Of a stretch of 64,000 nucleotides of DNA, positions 45,218 to 56,929 are shown in pieces. Within the stretch, counting starts at the first letter, position 1. Each line of letters begins with the position of its first letter. The position numbers and the translations under genes are program-made. Source of the stretch: Heracleum sosnowskyi (taxonomy: Eukaryota; Streptophyta; Magnoliopsida; Apiales; Apiaceae); the NCBI GenBank assembly GCA_030848705.1, contig CM061244.1:48959190-49023189 (forward strand), written 5' to 3'. The notes under the pieces were generated by a model. That model ran no database searches, was not told where the DNA came from, and worked only from the letters and a program-made list of their open reading frames with translations.

Positions 45218-46490
45218 CTAGCTTAAAACCCGTGCATCGCACGGATTGTTAATTGTTATTTTATTATTATTATTTTAATATTTTATAAATTGTAGTTGTG
45301 CAAAAAATAAGTAGGCATGTTAAAATAGCTAAACACTTTTAATTAATTAAAAACATTAAAACAGATTTTAAAATAAATAAGTATGGGTTTGCCCGTTATA
45401 TTTTTGGAAAATGAGTGGTTTTAGTAAGAAAAAATAAAAAATGTGACATGTATTTAGTTTAAAAAGGTAATTGTCCGTGATATTTTTGAAAAATGAGGTT
45501 TTAAAATTTAATAATTAAAAGTATTTAAATACGTTTTAAAATAAATAAGTAAAGGGTTTTCAGTGATATTTTTGGAAAAAGAATGGATTTTAGTGAGAAA
45601 AATAGAAAAAGTAAATTGTAAAAGGCAATTTCCCGTGATACATTTAGAAATGTTAGAAAAAATATATAATATGTTTTAGCTGAAAATAGAATTTGTTATA
45701 AATAGGTATTTGATTATTGAGAAAATGTCCAAAATACCTATCAAAACGGGGTGGACTGCCCAAAATACCCACCAACGGAATGTTCCGCCCAAAATATCTG
45801 CTGAATACGCGACGTGCGTATTCAACTTTTACAAAGGATGCGCATGTCTGATATGCGTATTATTTGTTTTTTCAAAAACAATATACGCATGTCTGACATG
45901 CGTATTCCGTAAAGCATTTACAAAGGATACGCATGTCTGAGATGCGCATCCTTTGTAAAAATATTATACGCATGTCTGTAATGCGTATTTCATGGGTATT
46001 TAGGGCGGAGCATCCTGCTGGTGGGTATTTTGGGCAAAAAAACTGATTTGGTGGGTATTTTGGGAGCTCACCCTTGATTATTTATATTTTAATATTTTTA
46101 GTAATTGCATTTGTTAAAAAAAATAAGTAGACATGTTAAAATAGGTAAACTTTTAGAAAAAATAAGATTTGTGCGTGATATTTTTGAAAAAGGAGAGATT
46201 TTAGTAAAGAAAAATAGAAAAACAAACTTGTTTTAGTTAAAAAAGGTAATTGCTCGTGATATATTTGAAAAAGTAGGGGAATTTGTTAGGAAAAATAGAA
46301 AAAATAATGTATTTTATGTGAAAAAGGTAATTGGTTATAAATAGGTAATATTATTATTTAATAATATATTTTTATAAATTAGTAAGGTTAATTAAGTAAA
46401 AACATGAAGTACAGTTAATTAAGAGCAATTAAGTAAAATCACAACGTACCATACCGACCAACCAAACTTTTAATGTTTCGTCTATTATAT
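45218..46490 (-). mobile_element. Helitron-like repeat, minus orientation, with nested MITE
   Basis: On the minus strand the 3' end reads hairpin CCGTGCATCGCACGG (45,230-45,244), then GTTTTAAG and CTAG (45,218-45,221) followed by T, which fits the Helitron rule (short hairpin about 10 bp before CTRR, next base T). The body consists of GTGATATTTTTGGAAAAAG-type repeats (reverse complement of the unit A/B repeats), and the other end (CCAACCAAACTTTTAATG, then TTTCGTCTATTAT) is at about 46,455-46,490. No 5' TC end was confirmed and there is no RepHel gene, so the class call is tentative. Confidence 0.5.
45719..46073. mobile_element. MULE-type MITE, 355 bp, with cruciform core
   Basis: 9-bp duplication TTGATTATT at 45,710-45,718 and 46,074-46,082. 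The imperfect TIR is about 75 bp long: CCCAAAATACCCACCA occurs inverted at both ends, with outer ends GAGAAAATGTCCAAAATACC and (right end, inverted) GGGTGAGCTCCCAAAATACC. The core has four copies of the near-palindrome ACGCATGTCTGANATGCGTAT. It is nested inside the Helitron-like repeat. Confidence 0.8.
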
Positions 46491-46507
46491 AATAGTATTG
46501 ATTATAT

Positions 46508-46860
46508 AACTGGAACTATCTATAAACTAAAAAGAAAAGATAATTACGATTTTTTACATAAAGATTTATATTCAATATATAAAACCTATTTATAATTGGT
46601 TTAAATTAAAAAAATTATTAAAATTTAGATAATCACTTTACTGTTTGGGCTCTATCTCTAGTTTTAGACAACAGATTTTAACAATTTTACAGCCCATGCG
46701 AAGCTAACAAAATTATCTTTAATTTAATGATGGTTTAATAATTATTATCTAACTGGAACTATCCATAAACTAAAGAGAAAAGATAATTACGATTTTTTAC
46801 ATAAAGATTTCTATTCAATATAGAAAACCTATTTATAATTGGTTTAAATTATCAAAATAT
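46508..46860. repeat. Direct repeat, ~108 bp, period 243 bp
   Basis: AACTGGAACTATC begins near-identical segments at 46,508 and 46,751 (GATAATTACGATTTTTTACA, then ATAAAGATTT in both). The spacer is unrelated A/T-rich DNA. No coding signal from 46,490 to 47,040. Confidence 0.8.
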
Positions 46861-47040
46861 ACATTTTAGTATTTAAATACTATCCTATTATTAAACAATC
46901 AAAATACAATTTTTTATATTATATCTAACGGTCCTCATAAATTTGAATATTTATAGTTTAATAATCAAACGGATCATATACTTTTGATAGTACAGTGACC
47001 GACCAAAGTTTTGGATAAGATCTCCCTTACGCTTATTATA

Positions 47041-47375
47041 AATAAGGAGTTAATAATAGGCCAACACAAGGGCAAAAGTTGCCAATTAAATGGTCGTGAA
47101 ATTACCGTTTTACCCTTTTGTTTTGAAAAATAACAAAAATGCCACTTGTATATTATTATACAAAAAATTTTTAATGGATGTGTTACTACAGAGATTCGAA
47201 CCTGCAACCTCCTTCCAAGATATCCATGAGCTTAACCACTATGCTACATGTCTTTTTGGGTTTATTTCAAAAAACTTATTAGATAACCCACGTCTTTTAT
47301 CTCTTATATTAATTTTTTTTTACTTTGATGATTGAATAAATAAAATGTTGGTTTGAATTATTTATATAAACTAGC
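47041..47375 (-). repeat. tRNA-related SINE-like repeat, copy 1
   Basis: On the minus strand, TGTAGCATAGTGGTTAAG (47,231-47,248) looks like a pol III A box and GGTTCGAATCTC (47,191-47,202) like a B box, spaced as in a tRNA. About 335 bp around this core recur at 50,960-51,500 and, inverted and diverged, at 52,590-52,910. It ends at a Helitron-like terminus (47,371 on). It is not a usable tRNA: no clean acceptor stem pairing was seen. Confidence 0.6.
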
Positions 47376-47400
47376 TTTGTAGCCCGTGCGAGGCACAGAC
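47372..47400 (-). mobile_element. Helitron-like 3' terminus
   Basis: On the plus strand ACTAGCTTTGTAGCCCGTGC and then GAGGCAC: CTAG next to a weak GTGC/GCAC hairpin, inverted orientation. The body should extend to the right; its other end is not found. Confidence 0.35.
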
Positions 47401-50400
47401 ATATTCTAGTATTATATGTTGTAAAATTGTATGTGAAATGCAATAGGTTGTGTTGCAAGTAGGATCCTTTTTGGTTGCAAAAGGTCATCTTTGACAGTAA
47501 TATTGTAGCTTTGAAGTGTTTGTAGGCAACATGTTATTTTGAAGTGCTTGTAGGTTGGCAAGTGGTAAGTGAACAGGGAGAACCATTCTGTATGTGTGTA
47601 TCTCGGTATCTTTGTCCAGTAAATTTACGAAGTAGGATCAAATTTGCATCATCTTGGTCTCCGGGCTGTAGCCAGGCCTTAGTAACACTTGCCTACATAC
47701 TTTGCTTCCATTGAATATCGAGATTTTTTTACCAGCAACACTGAAAGTTTCATTAACCTTTTCCTTGATTGCTGGTTCGGGACACCCAAATTTTTGTGAA
47801 GACTCTTTCCCTGGTTCGGGAGATCCAATTTTTTGTGTGAAGACTCTTTCTAAGAGGTTGACACACTAAAGATTTCCCGATATATGTTAACGGGAGAAAA
47901 TATAAAGTCAAACTGCTAAGTAACTTTGCAAGATAAATTTTCAAATTATATATAATAGATATCTGATAAAGTATTGGTCAGATTGACCATCGACTAGTAT
48001 CTCCCTAGCATACAGGCTAGTTTTGTAAGTGTACAAAAAACAACCACAAAAAAGTCCATTCAAAGGGTCAATGGCTTCTCATGATAGAACTTTCAGTGTC
48101 ATATCTATCATTTCAGACCATGTAACTTACAGCTAACACTGGCCACAACTGATTTCCAATACATGTCATAGCAAATGTTTAATAATTGAATAGAACATTG
48201 CCCGTTTGCTTCTTTCCTTCAATCTGCAGATGGCTTTAGTGAGATTCTAAAGCCCACGACCAAAAAAGTGGCTGAGAGACTGAGCAATATCCAAGTTTTG
48301 GGGGTAGGCTCCATGACTTTCGCAATATAATCGACGTTTGGTGAGATAACAGACTCCAAAATGAGGTTTCAGATAAACATGGCTACACCAAATGAAATTA
48401 TAGTTTTATCAATACCATTACAAATATATTGAAGTACAGATCTTGTTTATTACTAATTTAATTGTGTTGAGGCAAAGTGCTTAGGAAAACTTGTATCGAT
48501 CTCCATGTATAATAACAAATCAAAAGTGTGGAGTATTATAATACCTCAATATTCTAGTCCAAATGTATAATTATAAAATAAGTAGTATCACATAGTCAAA
48601 CTCGACCATATGCTAAGTCTAACAATTAACCCTTCTGGTTTCGATTAGGTGTCCAAATTTCTGAATCAAAATAATGCATCAGCTAATTGCCACAAATTTT
48701 AAGTGACAGTGTCAGATACGGAAGCATCACAATATTAAATACAGAAGTAACGACAATTAAAAGTTGACAGTTGAATGCCACAAAGTGAAAAGAGAATCCA
48801 AAAGCCTCAAAATATTAGACTTGGTCAGTATCATAACAATTGTAAATAAATAGGAAAAAGAGGAAAAACATGCATAGAGCCAAATTTTGGAGGGATATTA
48901 AGAGAACGGGCATGGAGCTTTAATCATATTCTGGATTTTAATACAATAATCCCATCTGAATTAAGGAAAAACGATTAATCCCATTTGAATAAAGGAAAAA
49001 AATGATAAATCTCCTCATTTAGGTATCTTTCTTTCCATGCAGGAAGGATCATCTGGCAACATGTACAGGGCTGAACAGAACATGTAATAATTAAAGTACT
49101 ATAATCAACACAATCTTACTTGATAGAGGGTTTAATTGAAAGCAACAAAGGTCGAGAGAGCTGAATAGGGTTACTTGAGATTGTGCTGGTGAGATATCAA
49201 AACTCAAAAGCCATTGTAAGTATCTGTAAATATATTAGAAGGTGTATATATTAGAATCGTATGGTTTAATCAGTCAGCCAAAGTGGCACCATTTGACATC
49301 TGAAATACCAGAGTGTGTTCATATTTTAGAAATACAAGACAAAGAAAAAACTTAAGGACAAAATAAATAACTGTGCATTATGCAATAATAAGATAGAAGG
49401 AAAATGTTCATAACGACAAGCTCGTAAATTTTAAGATTGTTCATACCCTTTCAGGCTCCTTGTGAATTAATAAATTTGTTGATTTGTATCAGCAACCTGT
49501 CATTCAGATGAATCAGATTCAGAAACTTAAGCAAAGCAAACAGAAATCAAGAAGAAACTTGGAAAAACTTATTAGGAAGGAAAAAAAAACATTCAGATAG
49601 ACAATATAGCAGCACTTACCAAGAAATGTAGCTATTAACTAACTAATTAAACATACATTTTAGGCAAAAGGGTTGCCTAATAACTAAATCTTCATCCGTT
49701 GCTATCCGAAGAAGATTTTGTTCTTAGTTGAATGTATTTGATGATTAGTTTTATAAACTAATTAATAATCAGATAGGAATTAGTTAAAGGTGTCAAATAA
49801 AGGCTCCATTTCGAAAGTACAAATACTCTCCGGTCTCCATAATTCTCTATAAGCGGCCGGAGTAGTATACTTGTCCGTAATGCATGAAGTGGCGGGATTG
49901 AGATGCACACAAATTCGTATTCGAAAAAAACTGTTCGAACTGGTTAAAAAAATCAGAAAAAATCTGATTAAAAAAAAGTCCACCTCAATTGGATCCAGCC
50001 CGCAGGCTTAAATGGATCACATATTTTTCACAAAACCTCGATCCGGTTCGAGCCGAATAAACTCAAATTTAATCTCGATTTGGACGTAGTCTTGATCAGG
50101 ATAAAAGTCCAATCCAAAAAGTTAGAATTTTCAATTAAATCTCGGATAAAAGATTAAATTTTTTAATTAAATCCGAAAAAAAAAAAAATTAAAGTTAAAG
50201 TTAAAGTTATCAATATCTAAAATAATTTGTAAAAATCCGATTTGGCCCCTCCTGACCCGACCCTATCTACATGTATAAATATTTTAGAGGAAATTTGTCT
50301 CGATTTAAAAAAGTCCGGCCCTATCGGATATCGAAAAATCCAACCTGAATCCAGATTACGTTCATCTCTATTCAGGGTAACAACTATAGAGGTGCTTATA

Positions 50401-50740
50401 TCATTACTTATATTATCTGATATGTATGAACATAGTTGAGATACAATGATTACTATTTTGTATTATTTTGTATTATTAGATGCTCGGACTAAAAAGTGAT
50501 ATTATGTGACTAAAAATGCATTTGTACTTTGTCTTAAAATTGTGAATACAAAGGAAGAAACATAATTAAATTTAATTAAAGAGATATGTGTCTATTGGAT
50601 ATACTTTATAACAATAACCACTTTTATTAATAATCAGACAAATGAAATTATCATGAAAGAGTCTTGAATAAAAACTAAAGTGTAAAATAATATTTGTGAA
50701 AGACATTACCATACTAATGGGTTTTATATCACAACAAAAA
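47400..50740. other. Long stretch without recognised gene
   Basis: Mixed A/T-rich DNA. No frame longer than 70 codons looks like protein and no paired repeat ends were found. Around 49,990-50,390 there are segments rich in TCGATT and CCGATT with CCTGACCCGACCC, similar in style to the subterminal repeats of the hAT derivatives, but no TIR or TSD could be set. A short AAAGTTAAAGTTAAAG microsatellite lies near 50,195. Confidence 0.35.
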
Positions 50741-50830
50741 AGCCCGAGTAGCTCAATGGTTAAATTGGTGACTTGAAATTCTTAGTAATTAGTATTGAAG
50801 TGTATTAGGTTCGATTCCCATTAAGATGGA
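50741..50830 (+). repeat. tRNA-derived SINE head or tRNA pseudogene
   Basis: GCCCGAGTAGCTCAATGGTT (from 50,742) carries an A box (TAGCTCAATGG) and GGTTCGATTCC (50,808-50,818) a perfect B box. The spacing is longer than in a normal tRNA and the acceptor ends do not pair, so it is a pol III relic or SINE head. Confidence 0.6.
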
Positions 50831-50959
50831 AATTTTCTTACATTTTTATAACATTTGACTTTGGAGGGGCAGTTATGTAATTTCAAGTTGTTGAATAAAA
50901 TGTTTCACAAAGTCCTTGTTGCAGTATAAGATATATAATAGATTTGTTTTTCTTTTTTC

Positions 50960-51505
50960 CTTTTCAGCAAAATTACTGTTTTACCTTTTTTTTGAAAAAT
51001 AACAAAAATGTCACTCGTATATTATTATACAATTTTTTTTAATAGATGTGTTACTACAGAGATTCGAACCTCCAACCTCCTTCCAAGATATCCATGGGCT
51101 TAACCACTATGCTACATGCCTTTTTGAGTTTATTTCAAAAAACTTATTAGATAACCCACGTCTTTTATCTCTTATATTTTTTTTTTACTTTGATGTTTGA
51201 ATAAATAAAATGTTGGTTTGAATTATTTATATAAATTTGTTTTTCTTTTTTCCTTTTCATGCCACTCGTATATTTTTATAATTTGTTTTAATAGACGTGT
51301 TACTACAAAGATTCGAACCTCCAACCTCCTTCCAAGATATCCATGGGCTTAACCACTATGCTACATGCCTTTTTGAGTTTATTTCAAAAACTTATTAGAT
51401 AACCCACGTCTTTTATCTCTTATATTTTTTTTTTTGCTTTGATGTTTGAATAAATAAAATGTTGGTTTGAATTATTTATATAAATTTGTTTTTCTTTTTT
51501 CCTTT
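50960..51505 (-). repeat. tRNA-related repeat, head-to-tail dimer (copies 2 and 3)
   Basis: Two direct copies of the 47,041-47,375 family. B box GGTTCGAATC on the minus strand at about 51,060-51,070 and again at 51,309-51,318, each with GTAGCATAGTGGTTAAGCCC upstream of it. Each copy ends with TTTGTTTTTCTTTTTTCC, which may have mediated the unequal exchange. Copy 3 has a small internal deletion. Confidence 0.75.
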
Positions 51506-51509
51506 TCGT

Positions 51510-52440
51510 AATTTTATATATCTATATATTCAATCACTATATATTATTGCAGTTGTATGTTTTCAATTTAATATATATTAATTATGTTGATTATAATTCA
51601 TAATTTATATTATAATTTATTTGAATTAAATTAATTATTCATGCATAAAATATACTATTAAAATTCGATCTAATATAAGAAATATTATACATATTATATA
51701 TCTCATTATTAGTTATTTCTATAATTTTTAAACTAAGAACATTAGCATTCAAATTATACAAAAAATTTGTCTACCTACTCTGTTCGTCGCATCCATTTCT
51801 TAACAATTTTCTTTTCCAGAATGTATTGTTCATTTGTTAACATTTTCGAAAGTAACATGTCATTCTTTATTAAATTATCTATATTTTTTTTACCTTTCTA
51901 ACCCCCTCCCCTTCAACCCCAGTGACGTTCGTGTCAAAAATCGTGGTGAGTTTTTAAAATATAGGATATTACATAGTATATAATTACATAATGATCAGTC
52001 AGACTGTTAGTAGACGATAAAGTTTGGGAAAATTGAAAATTACAAGTTTTGAAAATAGAATTTCAAATTGTATTCCAAAAATTATTGTATGATGTTAAAA
52101 AAAGTATAATCTTTCATAATAATAATAGAACTTTATAGAATACATTAAATTGATTCGTAATGTTATATAATCATTTTGATAAAATGAAATTCTAAATAGG
52201 GTTTGTGGGTCCTTGACGACATCCTCTACAACATATACAATATTTCTTATATTAGGTCGAATTTCAATAGTATATTTTATGTATGAATAATTAGTTTAAT
52301 TCAAATAAAGTATAATAAAGATATATAATATAAAAGTATGAATTTTAAACAACATAATGAATATATATTTAATCGAAAACATACAATTGTAATAAAATTC
52401 AGTGATTGAATATATAGGTATATAAAATTATAAAAAGAAG
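51510..52440. other. Very A/T-rich DNA, nothing recognised
   Basis: No gene-like frame. Segments such as AAATAATACTTTAT and long ATAATT runs only. Confidence 0.4.
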
Positions 52441-52575
52441 CATCCGGGCCTATAGATGAGTTGGTGAGAGCACTGGTTATTGACCAAAGCATTCAAGGTT
52501 TGATTCATGGGAGCATGGGGAATTCTTCCTGCACTCTAGGGTCTGGCGTGATACCGGTTGGGGTGTCCGGAAAAT
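52441..52575 (+). repeat. tRNA-derived SINE
   Basis: GGGCCTATAGATGAGTTGGT, then GAGAGCA (A box region) and AAGGTTTGATTCATGGGAGC (diverged B box), followed by a tRNA-unrelated body CTCTAGGGTCTGGCGTGATA and GGTGTCCGG. The tRNA-like head plus fixed body is the layout of plant SINEs. Confidence 0.65.
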
Positions 52576-52589
52576 AAATTTTTTGACCA

Positions 52590-52910
52590 AAATTACGAAA
52601 AGATGAAAAGAAAAACTGATTTATATAAATAATATAAACCAATATTTTATTTATTTAAACATCAAAGTAAAAATAATATAAGAGAAGAGAAGAAAGACGT
52701 GGATTATCTAATAATTTTTTTGAAGTAAACTTAAACAGACATGTAGAATAGTGGTTAAACCCATGAACATCTTAGAAGGAGGTTGGAGGTTTGTTTCTTT
52801 GTACTAACAACTATTAATATATTTTTGCATAATAATATATGAGTGACATTTTTGTGACGACCATTTAATTGAAAATTTTTGCCCTTGTGTTGAGGTTTAA
52901 TATATAGTAA
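52590..52910 (+). repeat. tRNA-related repeat, copy 4 (inverted, diverged)
   Basis: Plus-strand relative of 47,041-47,375: ATGTAGAATAGTGGTTAAAC, then GGAGGTTGGAGGTTTG with a decayed B box. The left part AATATAAACCAATATTTTAT and the right part CATTTAATTGAAAA, then TTTTTGCCCTTGTGTTG correspond to the ends of copy 1. Confidence 0.65.
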
Positions 52911-53649
52911 TAAATTGGATTAAAATTTGTAACTGTAAAACGATATTCCAAACACATTCTTAATGCATTTACTAAGTATGTTAATATAATTTAATATAAA
53001 AATGAACACATGAGAGGAGTGCAGAATCAGTTCCCAAGTAAAAAATCAAAAACAAATAGGTGACAAGAATACTCCAAACTGTAATAGGTGTTCATCTCCC
53101 AAGGTGTTTATCACAAACTTGGGTGATGTGAGGGTGTGCAAAGATGCGTCGGCCTTCAGCTTCTTTTTAAAATCCTCTATCTCATTCATGCATGTTCGAT
53201 TATATTACAATAACATTGCATGCATATAACCTATTCATAACCTAGATTGTAAAAAAAAACCAATCAATTCCCGAAAAACATATAACAATCGCTCTCTAAC
53301 GCAAATTACCAATATACAAACTATCCTTTCTCTGACACACAAAACACAGGTAAACCTGCGTATAATCACAAGAAGAACAATATTACATTCGTGCTTCAAA
53401 TTCTACATTATTTCAATCTGGTCTCAAAATCAATAATAGTCACTATAAACAAGTCTTAGAGCCTTGGCATAGTTATGTTTGTGATTCAAAGTAATTACAC
53501 TATTCGTCAAAAAAATTATTTACTCCTCACTATGCATGAACCATACTTCTCATTTTACGCTCTCAAACTTAAGACTACATAATCCTTAATCTAATAAATC
53601 GATCTCGACCAACTTTTTCACGATAAAAATTATTGACATCTCTATGCAG
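52911..53649. other. Non-coding stretch
   Basis: No gene or repeat border recognised up to the Helitron-like terminus at 53,650. Confidence 0.35.
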
Positions 53650-53679
53650 GCCCGTGCCTTGCACGGGCTGTTACGCTAG
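53650..53679 (+). mobile_element. Helitron-like 3' terminus with strong hairpin
   Basis: Perfect 8-bp stem GCCCGTGC-CTT-GCACGGGC, then TGTTACG and CTAG (53,676-53,679) followed by T. This is the best match in the window to a Helitron 3' end. The 5' end is unknown. Confidence 0.5.
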
Positions 53680-54925
53680 TATCATATAAATCAACATCTT
53701 TTATAACCAAAAATTTTACTCATTTATTTATTTCTCTCACTTTTTTTTATTTATTTAGAGAAATGACAAATATGCAGCAAATAATATCATTTATATTTTG
53801 TTTATATATGGCACAAATTATAAAAATGTGCTATTCTAGGATAATCATTAAATTTTAAAGTTTAGGATTATCAAGTTATATATAAAAAAAATTGGATATA
53901 AAATAATTTATGAAAGTCTACTCTAACTCACACACAAGAAATAATAGCACAAAACAATAAGGGGGCATTTGCTTCGAGTCGAGGAAACGGAATAAAAATC
54001 AGAAAGGGAAATGAAAAGAAGGATATTGAATTGTTATACCTATTTAGTTTTGATCCGGAATGAAAAATTATATGACTGCTTTTATATTTGTTTTTTCTAA
54101 AATTATAATTTCAAAAGAGACAAGTTTATTTTTATTTGTAACAATATAGTTTATTTACATTTTCATAAAGTAGTATACTTTATTGTTTAATACTATATTA
54201 ATTTTTTAATAAATTAACATATAAGTTATATCAAAATTATTTCCTAATTTATAAAACAAAATTATACATGTTAATCTATTGTTTAATGATTAAAGACATA
54301 AATCACATTGAAAATAAAAAAAATAATAGGAAAGAGAATTGAAATATCTAGGGGGAATGGGTTGGGTCGGATATTAGTTAAATCTAAAACTTAACATTTT
54401 TTTATAAAATAAACATGAAAGAGAATGAACCAATTTATTTCCATTTCTTCTTTCTTTGGACAAATTTAAATCAAATTTTATTAACTTGAAAAGAATTTGA
54501 TCGAGATAAATCCTCAAGCGACTATGCAATCAGGTTAAAAAATAAATAAACGAGTTAAACAATTAGCCGCTTTGTTTCCGGATAGCTTAACATACTGAAT
54601 ATAAATATTCTTGAAGTTAAAAATGAATACAATGGTCTCCCAAACAATCCAACCTACACCGACTTTTGATGTCTTCCTGAAAACGGTAGCATCACAATTG
54701 ACCTTCACGCAATTAAATTTAGATGTAGTCTACTGTTCAAATATTTCAGTTGCACTAACTGAAATGAAATTGGAGGTATAGATGTCTCCATAGTACGAAC
54801 AATCTTATGTTGTGAAATGTGAGTTTTTGCGATTTACACCACCGTTTTATTCCGCACCACTTCGATGCGAGCATTTCAGATCCCCCAGTACACCATATTA
54901 ATCATTCTCAACGAAACAACCAATA
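53680..54925. other. A/T-rich DNA without recognised gene
   Basis: No protein-like frame beyond short chance ORFs. No terminal repeats located. Confidence 0.4.
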
Positions 54926-54933
54926 CAAAACAT

Positions 54934-56438
54934 TAGGGGTGGCAATTTCGGGTAATGGGTCGGGTTCGTATCGGGCTGACATGACCCGAATTTGTTTTTT
55001 GGTCTGACCCGAACACGACCCGACCCGAAACAGGTTAAGAAATCGTTACCCGAACCCGACCTGTTGAAAATCCGAGTTACCCGAAATTGACCTGTTTGAC
55101 CCGAAATTGAATGGGTAGTTTTGACACGACCCGAAATGACCCAAAACGACCCGAAATGATCCAAAAATTGGAATAAAGAATTAAGCAAATATTCAACAGG
55201 CTTAACTTGCAAATGGAAAATGTTAAACCAAATCACCATACAGACGTAACACAAAATAATAATACGAAGTCTACAAGTTTTTAAGAGTATTTTACTACAT
55301 AATCATTCATCACTAAAGTGGAAATTCATAATGAATTTTAACTTCCAAGTACATCTCTGGGATATTTTCATTTTCCATTTGATGTTGCATGCCCAGTAAA
55401 TGATTCCACCTGCATTTATAAATATAAAACATTTTATAAGTTCAAAAGAAAAGAACAATTATAAGAACAAAGAGTGGCACCAGCACTTCCAGTATTTTCT
55501 TCTAATATTTTCATTTTAGCAACTTCAGTCAGATAAATGTAATGAAAAGGCACACTGTTCCTTTTTATAGATTAGCAAAGAAAAACAAAATCTGTAACCT
55601 ACTTCGCAAAAGAAGCTCTATCAACCTTGGTCAAATATTGAAAGGAATCTGATTATTCTATAACCTAAACTTTAGTACTAGAAGGAATCTTCAAAGTCAG
55701 GACATACAAAATATTTGTAAGCAAAATTACAAACAAACCATATAACTTCCTGTTTATAACATCCAAAATATTTGTAAGCATCCACTAAACAAGATTTCCT
55801 GTTTGGAAACAGATTCTAAATTCATTAGCAAACAAAGTTTATAACTTCTAATTTTATAACTTCTAATTCATTAGCAATCTGATTCACAAATCAAAGTTTA
55901 CACAAACAAATCAAAGTTTTGTTAACTCTGATTCACAATATGAATTCATAATATAACACAAACATACACAATATATATACAAACATATATTCATATACGC
56001 ACAAAAAACAGAATTATTCATATATAGAAAACATTCATATATACGCACAAAAGATTATAGGAATAGATTAATTACCTAATAGAGTGAGAAGGAGAAGAGG
56101 ATCTAGGGTGGAGCCGTGGAGATTGGATTGGAGAAAGACTGAAAGAGGCGAGATATTGAACTTGAAGTGAAGGAGGCGGAAAATGGAATAAACTGAGTCG
56201 GGAGAGAGGCGGATAAGAATAATAAGATATTAAGATCTAGGGTAAAAAATAAAAATGTATAAATATACAGGTACGGGTTCGGGTATTTCGGGTCAACCCG
56301 AAAATGACCCGATTTTTTCGAGTAAATATTTATCCAACCCGAACCCGACCCGAAATGAAAAAACCCCGACCCAAATTCGTACTTTTGCGAGTCGGGTTCG
56401 TGTCGGGTTTCGGGTCGTGCCAGATTTTGTCATCCCTA
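54934..56438. mobile_element. Non-autonomous hAT element, 1,505 bp, GACCCGAA subterminal repeats
   Basis: TIRs TAGGGGTGGCAA and TTGTCATCCCTA with the perfect 8-bp duplication CAAAACAT (54,926-54,933 and 56,439-56,446). The first ~220 and last ~190 bp are packed with GACCCGAA / TTCGGGTC motifs. The ~1.1-kb interior has no transposase frame; it is A/T-rich with a G/A-rich part (GGAGAAGAGGATCTAGGGTG) near 56,090. Confidence 0.92.
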
Positions 56439-56446
56439 CAAAACAT

Positions 56447-56929
56447 ATCAAAATATACTAAACTCTCGCAAAGAGAGACAACAAACAACCCAAAAAATTG
56501 GGTACAAACCTCACCTAAGGATGAGTATTATTAAAAGAAAAAAAATTAAAACAAAATAGATGACCTTCGGCCGATCAAGAAGCCACTGTCGGAGGGAGAA
56601 GGACTAAGGCGATTGACGAATAAGACAAACTTCAGAGGATTTTTTTTTTCTTTTTTAGGGTTTCGGGGCGGCTAAGATTTCATCTTTTTTTTTATTATTC
56701 TCAACTAAACACCCCAAGATACAATTATAAAACAACTAACATATGAGTCAGGTGATCATTAAACAAATCTTAAGTCGTGAAAATGCTCTATGTGTACGAA
56801 ATTCTGTGATCATCAAACAAACCTAACGTCATGAAAATATTTTGCTCTATGTGTACGAAATTCTCACATGAAACTTTCTATGTACGAAACATCTTTTAAA
56901 TAATAGCTCTAACCAATGAAAAGTTAAGA
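56447..56929. other. Spacer with nothing recognised
   Basis: Short unique DNA between two mobile elements, with a T-run at about 56,640-56,695. No gene. Confidence 0.4.

Noticed and set aside
50741..50830. A functional tRNA gene
   Set aside because: A and B boxes are present, but spacing is too long and the acceptor stem does not pair. The cores at 47.2, 51.1, 51.3 and 52.7 kb fail for the same reason.
54819..56534. Short frames inside the 1.5-kb hAT element as genes
   Set aside because: They translate the GACCCGAA repeats (for example runs of RVRV and TRPE) and have no domain.
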